Part shown: positions 1 to 10,169 of the stretch, piece by piece
How positions within the stretch are numbered: position 1 is the first letter of the stretch
Layout: every line of letters begins with the position of its first letter
Source: Gnetum montanum
Taxonomy: Eukaryota > Streptophyta > Gnetopsida > Gnetales > Gnetaceae
Direction: 5' to 3'
NCBI GenBank assembly: GCA_015680685.1
Contig: MNCI01015663.1
Location: 1 to 64,000 of the forward strand
Length of the DNA stretch: 64,000 nucleotides
Made by a program: the position numbers and the translations under genes
Notes under the pieces: model-generated
The model's input: only the letters and a program-made list of their open reading frames with translations
The model's database searches: none
Told to the model about the DNA's origin: nothing

Positions 1-1684
1 GCGTGCCCCGGCTCCTTCTTTACAGCTCATTTATCTAACCTCAGACAGCGTTGGTTCCAAGAATCTCGCCTTCGGTTCATGAGCAATGGTGTCCTCTGTT
101 TTCTTTTGTGGTTGCAAGTTACTTGCCTTGAAGGATGTCGTCCAAAGGTGCGTTCCATCTGAGCGGTGAAGTACAACAACGTGTTGAAATGGCTGCTCAG
201 GTTTGCCCAACCACTTAGCTCTGCACGTCTACACCTCGCACAATCTTACCCTTAACTCTTGTTTTCCTCCATCCCCACCACCCAGGTCCCATACGCAAAA
301 CCCACATACGCAAGTATTCATTTGCCGTACTCACGCTAGCAGAGACATCGCAAAAGGTGATGCGCAACACTCCTTTTTGCATGCATTCCTGCAATAATCG
401 GTAACAGAGAAACCTCCGGCTGACGCGCTACGCTCGTTTGAAAGCATTCCTGTTGACCGCGTATTTCATACCCCTACCATCTATAACGCATTTTGCATCT
501 TCCCCGAACCTTTTTCCAGCTATATCCCTCTATTTCCCATACCTGCCAGTCTTGCTCTTCCATGTTGACAGGGCAACACTTGAGTAGCCATGGATGAACA
601 CTATTCTTGCTTTTGCCAATCCGGTGTTTCGCATTCTTTGTCGACGTCTTTCAGGTAAGCCCTTCAACCGTCAACAAAGAGGGGCCATTATAACACCGTG
701 AAAATTACGAGTCGGCCTCAAGCAAAGATTCGCAATTCAAGTGAGAGCGTGCATCAGCTTTGTTCCAGGACAACTTTACGCTCTATTACGCACGGCAGCG
801 TAATGAGCGTAATAAGCTCCAAAATAGTCAAAGGCAGAGTCTAGAGAAGCGCAACAGTTTGACGCTTTTTCTCGTGGCGCATGATTTACTTGTCTTTACG
901 CTCGTTACGCGGCGGTGCATACCATTGCGTATGTTATCAAGTTGCACATTATTTACGCTTCATTACGCATAGATTACGCTCATACACCAGATTACGCTCA
1001 TACATGCAACACAATGCGAATGAGTGTAATACAGCCTGAAAGCAATTAAAGCGTGCTCAGCATATGCCTGCTTTTCACACGCATAACATGCAAACGAGCG
1101 TGTCATGCGTAGTCACAGTCTGACTTAAAATGGTCATGCCGACAGGACCCGCAACATCCGGGATCCACGTCATCAGGGTTGCGCCTTTTCCATGAAGCGT
1201 CACAGCCTATAAATACCTCAGTTGACAAAGTTACAAGGGTTGGCAAAATCAGAGAAGCAAGAAGCATATTTCTGAGCACCAGAGCACTTAGCACTTTGGA
1301 GCAGAGATACAGAGAACAGCGCTTTGGCAATCGTGGACATCATCACCTTGNTGAAGCTACGAGCTTCTCTTATGTCAACCTCATTTCATCGTGTTTAGCA
1401 TTATCACCGTTGCAATCGTTTTCCCCTTGCTTTACGACCACCTCGAATCAGATCGCTCTCTTTTACGCACTTTGCATTGTTTACTGACCCGTAAGTCCCT
1501 GTCTGATCGACAAGACCGTTCAGGGCGCCACGGATTCGCTTTCTCCAGCATAGCCCTCGTGTGGATCCGTGGCTAAAACTGTGTACGCCGGAGATTCAGT
1601 CGGTATTTTCCAGCTGCCGACGTTTTCCGTCGTTACAATTCCCAGAGCCTACAGACTCTTTGAATGTGGGTTTGTCATGGCATT
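1..1684 (+). mobile_element. CpG-rich LTR-like block, right-hand part only
   Basis: No coding frame is convincing here. Unlike the surrounding DNA, this stretch keeps many CpG dinucleotides, and between about 760 and 1000 it repeats short TTACGC/GCGTAA words on both strands. A TATA box (TATAAATA, 1208-1215) is followed by non-coding sequence, an arrangement typical of an LTR (U3, R, U5) read on the plus strand. The right edge lies somewhere near 1636-1684, where sequence resembling the 3'UTR of a gypsy element begins. The left edge is outside the window. One ambiguous base (N) is at 1351. The LTR identity is inferred; no second copy, primer site or target duplication was found. Confidence 0.35.
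1208..1215 (+). promoter_or_regulatory. TATA box of the LTR-like block
   Basis: TATAAATA lies in a CCTATAAATACC context, the same context as the TATA boxes at 44766 and 53537. Its position inside a CpG-rich, non-coding block suggests an LTR promoter. Confidence 0.4.
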
Positions 1685-2458
1685 AAGGACATAAGCCTGC
1701 TTTGGGGAGGACCCACTAGCATTCCTCTTTGGTACATCAGTTAACTTCTTTCCCTTAGACATTTTTGCAATCAACCTTATTTTGTTCATTTCCATCTTAA
1801 CATCCATTCATCAATGTTATAGTTGTCTATTTTTCTCCATATTTCTTATTCCTTTTCTTTCTCCATTCTATCACTACTGGAGATTTTCTCTTAGTCATGG
1901 GGGTCTTGACCCAATTTTTTTGATTTTCTCCTAACCACTACACCTTCGATAGTCACCAATATTATATCTCCAAAATCTACAATCAGCCATACCACAACTC
2001 AGCCAATGGACCTTTCACCAAAGCAAGGTATCAACTACATTATGATTCATTTACCCTTGCTAATATAAGACTGTGTTGTGTGTGCAGATGGCAATCATAC
2101 AACAACAGATTGGATCTGGAAGGAACACTTGGAATGGATCAATGCTGAAGTAGATATGCAAGGAACAAGATTGATGGCGCGCTTACAGATGGACAACGAA
2201 AGGCACAATCTTGGCATTGGTAGTAGTAGACTTCTCCTCTCTTCTCTCTTCTCTCTCAACTGCCAAATAAGGCCTAATGTCAAATGTATAAAGTGTTCAC
2301 TCTTGTTGTCGTGAACACCAATTTTGTCATGTTTTGTAATGATGATCTGTTCACATATCATCCCACTCACCATTAGTTCCATTCAAGTCAATAATCCCAT
2401 ACCTTCCCAATATTTTGTAAGGAACTCAAGGATGAGTTTTTATTCAATAATTGAGGTA
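1685..2458 (+). mobile_element. 3' untranslated end of gypsy element E
   Basis: This stretch starts with AAGCCTGCTTTGGGGAGGACCC and a nearby TTAGACATTT..GCAATCAA segment. Both recur, reverse-complemented, near 28400-28480 in the 3'UTR of gypsy element C. It leads directly into a plus-strand LTR at 2459. It is therefore the 3'UTR of a plus-strand gypsy copy whose coding part is missing, cut at about 1685 by the block to the left. No gene is visible in it. Confidence 0.55.
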
Positions 2459-3243
2459 TGATGGGACACGATATACCATGGGCCACGATATTGTGTACGT
2501 GATATCACAGCGCATCGCCAATTCTATAAATAAGAGGTGGCTCTCCCTTGTTTCGCCATCTAGATCTAGACCTTGCCAAACTCTTGCCATTTTTCCATTC
2601 TAGAGTTAGAATAATTTCATGTGCCCACAATAGGAGTCCCAAAGTGAATGGATCTTTATTTGAGCAAATATTATACCTAAGCACACATTTATGTACAAAA
2701 ATAAAGATGAACTTTTGGATAAACCTTGTAGTGCATGGACTAAGCTAAATAGGACTTTAATTACTATTGAATGTTTAAATGCTTTCTTAGTACTTAATCT
2801 CTCTCAACCCTCAACTCTCATAGCTAAGTGCATTCAGTACGACCGCTTCGAGCATGTGCGTTATGCTTGGTAATCCCAGTAACGAATAGCGTTTGGTAAT
2901 CCCAGTAGCGTTGCATTGGTTCAGGGTGTGAAATGGCAAGTGGAAACATATACTAATGCTAGGCTAATTAAGGCTTAGTTAGTTAAAGTTAGTTACTTAG
3001 TTTCTCCACCCTTTCCTCTCTTAGCATAGGCGATAAAAACATAAAAGATATAAAAATCACATACCTCAAGCTTACTTAATCATACAACCATGAAAAATAC
3101 AAGTAAGCTTGGGAGGAAAACAATTGATTAACCTTAGGGGTTCCATAAGGCGTGTAGGCACTTAGTCTGCGGAGTTCGACCAGATCACACGTGTAACGCT
3201 TGTATTTGTATGGTTGAGTGTAGGGGTACCTCGCCACTCATCA
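2459..3243 (+). repeat. Gypsy LTR (3' LTR of element E)
   Basis: The LTR begins TGATGGGACACGATA and ends CCACTCATCA, the terminal pattern shared by all gypsy LTRs in this window. It has a TATA box (CTATAAATAAG, near 2523) and the family-specific segments GTACGACCGCTTCGAGCATGTG (2837 onwards), CTTGGTAATCCCAGTA and GTATGGTTGAGTGTAGGGGTACC just before the end. Length is 785 bp. It is followed not by a primer-binding site but by the antisense 3'UTR of element A, so it ends an element rather than starting one. Confidence 0.8.
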
Positions 3244-3779
3244 GATAGGAAAGTATAAAAAGCATCAAGTCCCCTTGAAGTCACATCCTTATCAATTCAT
3301 TTAATCTTTCCTAAGTTTGGAAACTACCAAGGTCACAAGTTCATTAAAGTTTCATTAAGGAAAAGGACCTCATATTTCCAAAACAAGGAACACCATAATG
3401 TTTTGTGCATGGGTGGATGACATGGACTCACTGCTTATTCCATGGAAAGGAAAACATGTCTTAGTTATCAATCATCAAAATTCAAAGATAGAATCTAGAC
3501 ATTATCAATCAAATAACATTAAGTACAAACCACCATTAGAAAACAACTATAGTATTACTGTGTCTTGTTGTTAATAAAGCAGGGAAAAACAAACATAAGA
3601 AAAACATTTAAAAATAAAACCAAAATAAAGTAAAATATAAAAGAAATTGTAAAATATTTAAGAAATATAAAATGTACTAAAGATTGTGTAAAACAAAAAA
3701 AAATGCAAAAACTAAGAAGTCAATTAAATAATTAGAATGGATGGCCATCTCACCCACAACTAAGTTGAAAGGAGGAGAT
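3244..3779 (-). mobile_element. 3'UTR of gypsy element A, truncated
   Basis: Reading on the minus strand, this follows the integrase of element A. It matches the equivalent non-coding stretch of element C (about 29130-29640) and, in opposite orientation, D2 (63200-64000). Shared pieces include the segments around ATCAAGTCCCCTTGAAGTCACATC and GGACTCACTGCTTATTCCATG. The element's own 3' LTR is missing, because the copy ends abruptly at the LTR of element E. No gene is present. Confidence 0.6.
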
Positions 3780-5085
3780 TGAAAATATTGAGTGTGGTTG
3801 TCCATCCAAGGAGATGCTGCTAGCACTGGCTTGCTTGGGCTCATGGAAAGGTTTGAGTTATTATGTGTTAATAAGAAGTTTCTTATTCAGCCATTCAGGT
3901 TTGAAGATCAACATGGCTCTAGAAGACAAGATTTCATAAATGATGTAAGGCCCTTCCCAAAATGTTTGGAACTTAGTTCTCTGTGGCACATGTGTGGGGT
4001 TTCAATAAAGGACCTTGTCTCCTGGTTGAAATTTTAATTTCCTTATTTTGAGGTTATGGCATTACTTGTTGAATTCCTTGTGCACTTCATTCAAGGACAG
4101 GGCCACCAATCAATTTTCATCTACCATATTAAGGTTGATCAATCTCTCTTTCTATGCTACACTAAGGTCAAGGTCAATATCACAAGTTGATGAAAGTGTA
4201 AAAAGCTCAGACTAGATAGGGAGATTTGGCAATTTTCTATACATCAGCTCATAGGGAGAATATACTATATAGAGTTTTCATGTTGAGTGATAGGCCCAAA
4301 GGACATAGTTAAGTTTAGTGCTCTAGTATCTCCTATATTTGCTAATTATTTTGGTTAAGATCTTAGTGATCTTTCTATTTGTAACGTTAGCTTGACTATT
4401 GGCTTGGGGGTGGTAGGGTGTTGTCAATTTATGTTCTACCCCCAAATGTTACATGAGTTTTCAAAAGGTGTCGCTTATAAAGTGAGTATCATTATTAGAA
4501 ATCAGTGCACATGGCATCTCAAACATGTTTACAGCATTTTTTTGTACAAACTGAGCACCTATGGAAGATGTACAATTGATGACAGCTACTACTTCTACCC
4601 ATTTCATACAATAGTCAATAATGACTATGATGTACACCTTTTCATTTGACATGGATGTGATGTTACCCATGAAATTAATGCCCCAAATGTTGAAGGGTTC
4701 TAGTGCTTGGATCGACTATTAAGGTTCCTCCATTCGAGTGACCATTTCACCATCATGTTGATAGTGTTACAAAAGCAAATGAAGTGGTGAGCATCCCTAA
4801 AAAGTGTTGGCCAATAATACCCTACAATCAGGATCTTAATGATTGTGTGTGTCCCAGCATAGTGATCCCATAAGGACATTCATGTGCATCTTAGAGAACA
4901 TGCAATTAATCAACATCAAGAACACACCAATGAACCAAGTTATTAGCACACACCTTGTAAAGATGTCTGTTGATCTCCATGAAGCATTTCACCTAGTGAA
5001 GAAACTGTTATTTCTTCCTTTGGTCCAACTGTCATGACATCTCTTGAGGAAGAAGATAGGTGAGAATGCCATTGTACTAGTTACG
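3780..5085 (-). pseudogene. Gypsy element A integrase, broken
   Basis: This is the decayed minus-strand integrase region, responsible in live elements for joining the cDNA copy to the chromosome. Readable blocks include KVYIIVIIDYCMKWVE (about 4640-4590), ISNNDTHF where the second catalytic Asp would stand, HKLTTPYHPQANSQ, and DVLWAYHSTWK-like text further on. The second catalytic Asp reads Asn. Stops and frameshifts interrupt every few dozen codons. It is separated from its RT/RNase H (10170-11480) by the copia insertion. No chromodomain follows, which fits the non-chromovirus (Athila/Tat) branch of Ty3/gypsy. The family assignment is firm; no function remains. Confidence 0.8.
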
Positions 5086-5087
5086 TT

Positions 5088-6741
5088 TGAGGATTGTTGA
5101 ACTTAGAAGGTGGGGATGAATAATTTTTCCAAATAAAAATTCTTTAACACAAAGCATACACCAATTTTAACATGGTTTTCCAACTTGGGTAGTCCACACT
5201 CAAAGGGTAGTTCACAAGCACACCTCTGAACTTTATTCCTTCCAAATGTGGTTTGAAGGATCCACACCTTGTACAATCATCAAGTCCCACTTTACAGTGT
5301 TATGACCCTGCACCAACCACTCAACCCTGCAAGGTTCCATCAAGCTTGGAATGTGGTTTCTAGGCTTCCACAACCTTTACAATCTTAATCTTTGCTCAAT
5401 AGTGTTCTGTCATAACACCAACAACTCAATCCTACAGGATCTCGACAAGCTCAATCAAGATGCCTTCCTACAAGAAGCACTTCAACCTTGCAGGGTTCAA
5501 GGAAGAATAACAATTACAAGGGATGAATGTAACTTATTTTGTTGATCCTTGTACTTTGAGCTGTAGCACAATTTACAATGGACAAATGATAATAAAATGA
5601 GGAGCAATAGTGATTACAATGATTAAAAAAATGATTATACAATGACTACACATGAGCTTGCTCATTTTCCAATGAGAATGATGTATTTTTATAGTTACCA
5701 TGTTTTCAAATCCATCTTGGAACTCATGCAATGGCTAGCTAATAATCATGGAAGACATCTTCTTCATACCTAAGATATCTTTCTACATCTACCCTTTAGT
5801 CTAGGAAGACAGCTTTTTCTGGGGAAAGACATCTTTCTAAAACTAGTCTTCATGTTGTTATCTAAGTGCCTTTTAATTCGAGATCTCTTGCTATCTTTCT
5901 AAAACTAGTCTTCATGTTTACAAGAGCAAGAGATGTTGAGTTCTATCTGGGGAAATACATCTTGCTATCTGAGTACCTTTTAATCAAAGTCTTCAAAGAC
6001 TCCCCCTACATCAGTGGCCTATGGGATTAAAATTGTTGAAGAGATACATGCTCCCCCTACATACATGCTTTAGTTTCTTCCTTTTATCATAATGCATCTA
6101 TTAGAAAGATATTTTTATTCTCCCTTGAGTCTTTTAAGAACTTCATGCTATAGTGAAATTGTAAGACCAAGTGTGGAGACTAAGGTTTCTCATTAGTGGA
6201 TCATTTCAAAAAAGAAGATGAAAAAATTTATTATAGGCAATTTCCTCCTAGATAATTAACAAGAAATCCCCTTTTTTGAAGGGAAGCCACTACAAACTTC
6301 AACTTTTGTAATGCATCTATTTCCTAAAACATCCATTAAATCAATATAAGATGACTTAAGAGAAATAGCAAACATTGTGCTTAAGAGTAGAGATGTCAAA
6401 TTAGATGGCTACCTCTTGAGAGAGACATTTGTTGTCAAAATGAGACATCTTAAATGTAGGGGAGACATCTAGCTATTAAGTATATGTCTATTTTGCTAGG
6501 GATAAAAATATATATGCTCATTTTAAGGTCTAGAATCTCCAAACACCTTCAAACTAGTCATCATAAAAACTTCTAGATTCATAAAAATAAGTCTAAAACA
6601 TCCCAAAACATGGCATAACACCTTGAAATCATCACTAAAAAAGAAACATAAGAAAACATACATAAACAGCATACATTCATTGAGAAATACACAAGAGCTA
6701 AGAGATGTCCCCAAAAATCTAAATTGTCATACCTAAGATCA
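5088..6741 (-). repeat. 3' LTR of the copia-type element nested in A
   Basis: It starts (plus-strand reading) TGAGGATTGTTGAACTTAGAAGG and matches 8873 onwards closely for several hundred bases, including the AACTTGGGTAGTCCACACT segment and the GACTACACATG.GCTTGCTCATTTTCC segment. It carries many AGACATCT-type words (for example 5753-5760, 5827-5834, 6443-6450, 6463-6470). The right-hand limit at about 6741 is uncertain. I place it at a degenerate match to the GACATACCAAAAGGTCA terminus of the sister LTRs. If correct, this LTR is about 400 bp longer than its partner. Confidence 0.6.
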
Positions 6742-7308
6742 AGTTTGAAAGAAAGACCTCTCATAAAGATAGCAAATAATTCACATGCTTAAGGACTTCC
6801 TTTTGCAATGTACCTATCTTCAGAAGATGTATGAATTACATTACAAGAACCATAAAAAAACCTTTAAAACAACTAGACTTTAAGATTTCATAAGGAAGCA
6901 ACAATGCCATAGCTTAATTAAGAGATTGGAGAACAAGAAATATATGTTTAAAAAGTAATAAGCGTTCAACAAAGAGCTTTTGGATCATGAGTTTTAAACC
7001 AGTTAAAACCAATATATTATGAATAAGATTCCAAAAGATGATTTACTAATAAAAGCTTTAAAATTTTACAACCACAAACTTTCATTCAATTATAAGATTA
7101 ATCACATCATGCTCATACATTCATAAAAGATACCATAATCAAATGTTCTAACAGTATCAAATATCTTCTCTTGAAATCACTAATCTTAACAATTTTAGAA
7201 TATTAAAGCAAACATCCCATAGCTTGAAATGAAGTAAGCACACATCAACATAATTTACTCTTTCCAAATTAAATATTGACATGATATATAGTAAGCAAGG
7301 AAATACAT
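6742..7308 (-). other. Non-coding, AT-rich stretch of the nested copia element
   Basis: No gene is recognisable on either strand. It lies between the splice-donor-like module at 7309-7327 and the 3' LTR, so it would be intron or 3'UTR of the element. It has no counterpart in B2, whose similarity to this copy fades at the donor module. Confidence 0.4.
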
Positions 7309-7327
7309 ACTTACCTTGACTTACCTT
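7309..7327 (-). promoter_or_regulatory. Duplicated splice-donor-like module
   Basis: The minus strand reads AAGGTAAGTCAAGGTAAGT, two consecutive AAG|GTAAGT donor consensus sequences at the end of the gag-derived homology. The second pol-less copy has AAGGTAAGTAGAGGTAAGT at the equivalent place (36346-36364). Use as a donor is inferred. Confidence 0.45.
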
Positions 7328-8700
7328 GCTTGCAACTAAGAATGAAGGTGCCTAGAATGCTAGAGATTGAGATTCCTCTTTTGAGGTTTCTCTTCTTGCA
7401 TAGACTTCTTCAATTTTCTAAGCTTGGCTCCTTTTCACAAATTGGCTAGATAGTATCTTCTCATTCTTAGGTTCCTTCCTATTCTCCAAACCTTTTGGAC
7501 TCCCTTATTCTTCTAAATTGTTCAATCTTTCTTAACTCCTCTTTGATTTGTTTGCATATTCTTTTTAACTTGCAAAAAATCCTTTCTAGGAACATTCAAA
7601 TGAGACCAAGGAGTCCTATGATATGACCAAGTACTCATGTGATAATATTTTAAACTGCACTCCCATTGCCTCTGCCCAAAATTATTACAATAATAACATC
7701 TAACCCTCCTATTGTAGCAAAAGTGATTAGAATGATCAAACCTTTGAGGAGTGTTTTGATGGATAAGAGCTTCTTCTGATGTAGTAACCTTAATCCTTGG
7801 CAATTCCTTTAGATGTGATGAAGGTCGTGCATGTTCTTATTCTTGGGAATAGCATCCAAGTCCACTTTTATCTTGTGGACTTCATCCTTGTCTAAGAACC
7901 ATTTGAAGGGACTCTTTCCCTTTAACCAGCCTCTTATTCACAAGCTTTATATCTACAATTTCTTCCTTATCCTACTCATAAGACAAGGTTAGCTTTTCAT
8001 TCTCAACCCTTAGGTCTGAGATTTCTTTTGTAAGATGAGAAATTGTTGTATTGAATAAAGATATTTTTTGATTTTTTGTTTTTACTTGCTTGTTCAACTT
8101 TGTGCAAAGATTTTGAAATTTTAAAAGTTCATTACACAATAAATTAAACTTTTCATCCTCATTAAGTTCATCATCTAAGGTATTAGTGTCATCATCTATG
8201 AGAGCCATACAGATGAGGTGTGAATCCTTTGCTTTGTCCTTCACCTTTTCTTCACTTTGCTCTTCATCATCCCAACTCAAGTAGAAGTTTCTCTTTCTCA
8301 TCACTTCATCATTTTCGTTCTTTCATTGTAACCTACCATTACTAGGATATTCAGAGACCACATGGCCTCTTCCACCACATACCAAGCATTTTATTGAAGA
8401 TGAATTAAAATTAAAACTTGAAAAATTTTTCCCTCTTTCCTTACCTTTTAAGCTCTTACTCATCTGCTCATCACATTGGTTAGTTTTTGAATCTTAGCTT
8501 TAAGGTATGAGTTCTCATTCTTGATATAAAAACATTCATCATTAAGAATTTTAATTTTTATTTCCTTAGCATGTAAAGCATCTTTTATCTCAATGCATAA
8601 ATTTTGGAAAGAAAGAACTTCATGGCAAAATATCTCGTACCTTTCTTCAAAGGAAACATCTTTCAAATCATTATGTGTTTTATTAACTTTACAAGTATAG
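7328..8700 (-). pseudogene. Copia-type gag with two zinc knuckles, broken
   Basis: This is the nucleocapsid/capsid protein remnant. In minus-strand order it has a coiled-coil-like stretch (8666-8460, KDVSFEERYEIFCHEVLSFQ), then a knuckle CLVCGGRGHVVSEY at about 8385-8345 (CX2CX4H with the last Cys lost). An acidic segment follows (8304-7972, LSWDDEEQSEEKVKD.. ICMALIDDD). The last part is a second knuckle-like motif, CYYCNNFGQRQWEC, at about 7700-7660 (CX2C..C, with His read as Gln). This order matches plant copia gags of the UBN2 type. It ends at the donor-like module. Several stops and frameshifts interrupt it. No pol follows. Confidence 0.7.
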
Positions 8701-8858
8701 TTTCTTTTGTTTCTAAATATAAGGAAGGGAATGAGAGGCTTAACTTTATAGCAAATGTGATATAGGAATTGAGTATAGTAATTGATGAAGCATATCTAGA
8801 TGTGTCTAATGTTGATTGTTCCTTCCATGTTCACTCTTGAAGATTGATGTAGAATACT

Positions 8859-8870
8859 AGGCTTCGATAC
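8859..8870 (-). other. Copia primer-binding site (tRNA-Met type)
   Basis: The minus strand reads TGGTATCGAAGCC two bases after the 5' LTR end. It closely resembles TGGTATCAGAGC, the usual plant copia site complementary to initiator tRNA-Met. It fixes the element's orientation. Confidence 0.7.
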
Positions 8871-8872
8871 CA

Positions 8873-10130
8873 CTTGAGGATCATTGAACTTAGAAGGGGG
8901 ACATGAATAAGTTCCCCAAATAAAAATTATTTAACACAAACCACACACCAATTTTAAGGTGGTTTCCCAACTTGGGTAGTCCACACTTAGAGGGTAGTTC
9001 ATAAGAACACCTCTAGACTTTGTTCCTTCCAAATGTGGTTTGAAGGGTCCACACCCTGTATAATCTTTAAGCCCCACTCTAGAGTGTTATGATGCTTCAC
9101 CAACCACTTAACCTCACAAGGTCCCATCAGGCTTGGAATGTGTGTTCTAGGCTTCTATAATCTTTACAATCTTGAGTTCTACTTAAGAGTTTTTTGCCAT
9201 AATACCAACCACTCAATCCTGCAAGATCCCAACAAGCTCAATCAAGATGCCTTCTTGCAAGAAGCACATCAACCTCGCAGGGTTCAAGGGAGAACATCAA
9301 TTTCAAGGGATGAATGCAACTTAGTTTTTTAATCCTTGTACTTTGAGATGCAGCACACTTTACAATGGACAAATGATAATACAATGACAAGCAATAGTGA
9401 TTACAATGATTGAAAAAATGATTATAAAATGACTACACATGTGCTTGCTCATTTTCCACTGAGAATGATGTCTTTTCATAGTTACCATGTTTCCAAGTCC
9501 ATCTTAGAACTCATGCACCGACTAGCAAACAATAGCTAATGATCATGGAAGGTGTCTTCTTCATATCTAATATGTCTTTCTGCATCTACCCTCTATTCTA
9601 GGAAGACATCTTTCTGAAACTGGTATTCATGTCTATTTTTGGGAAGACGTCTTTGTTTGGTGAAAGACATCTTTCTAAAACTAAATTGCATTTTTTGAAG
9701 ACATATTTTTCTAAGGAAAGACATCTACTATTTTGCAAAGACATGCTCACCTATGATACCTACTAGAAAGATCTCTTTGATATGGAAAATACATCTCTTC
9801 TGTACGAACCAAAAGTGAAACTACTTGTTTTAATGCTGGGAGCCTCCAAATGCCTCCAAACAAGTCCCCATAGACCTTATAACCTCCTAGACTCCTCAAA
9901 GTGAGATAGAAACACTTCAAAACATGCCAAAACATTCAAGAATCATCCTTAACAAAAATAGACATATTTTTCTTGAATTCTTTGTATTTGCCCATGCTCC
10001 CTTGAGTTCTTGTGATTCCAAATTTTCTTGTGTGTCCTTCAGTCCTTTACTCTTGCTTTTATAAATACAAAAATCACACAAACATCCTTTTACATCATTT
10101 TCCTTAATGTTTTGACATACCAAAATGTCA
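8873..10130 (-). repeat. 5' LTR of the copia-type element nested in A
   Basis: This LTR of 1258 bp runs (plus-strand view) from TGAGGATCATTGAACTTAG to GACATACCAAAATGTCA. It is homologous to 5088 onwards and, more distantly, to 20981-21966 and 38310-39395. Between 9540 and 9790 it is dense in AGACATCT-like words and holds one intact AGACGTCT (9645-9652). It abuts the primer site on its left and gypsy A RNase H on its right. Confidence 0.75.
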
Positions 10131-10169
10131 AAAAAGTTTAGTGGGTGCTTTTTCATTTATAGTACCAAC

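Larger units (their letters stand above)
5088..10130 (-). mobile_element. Pol-less Ty1/copia-type element nested in gypsy A
   Basis: This minus-strand retrotransposon has two related LTRs (8873-10130 and 5088-about 6741), a tRNA-Met type primer site (8859-8870) and a gag reading from about 8700 down to 7330. It has two zinc knuckles and acidic, coiled-coil-like text. No protease, integrase, RT or RNase H could be found in it. Gypsy A reads RNase H to its right and integrase to its left, so the element was inserted into A. Target-site duplications are no longer recognisable. The same organisation recurs in B2 (36060-39395), which suggests a gag-only non-autonomous family rather than a chance deletion. 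Confidence 0.65.

Noticed and set aside
1103-1487. Overlapping open frames on both strands near the N
   Set aside because: Short, no domain, inside an LTR-like block with a TATA box; one frame crosses the ambiguous base.
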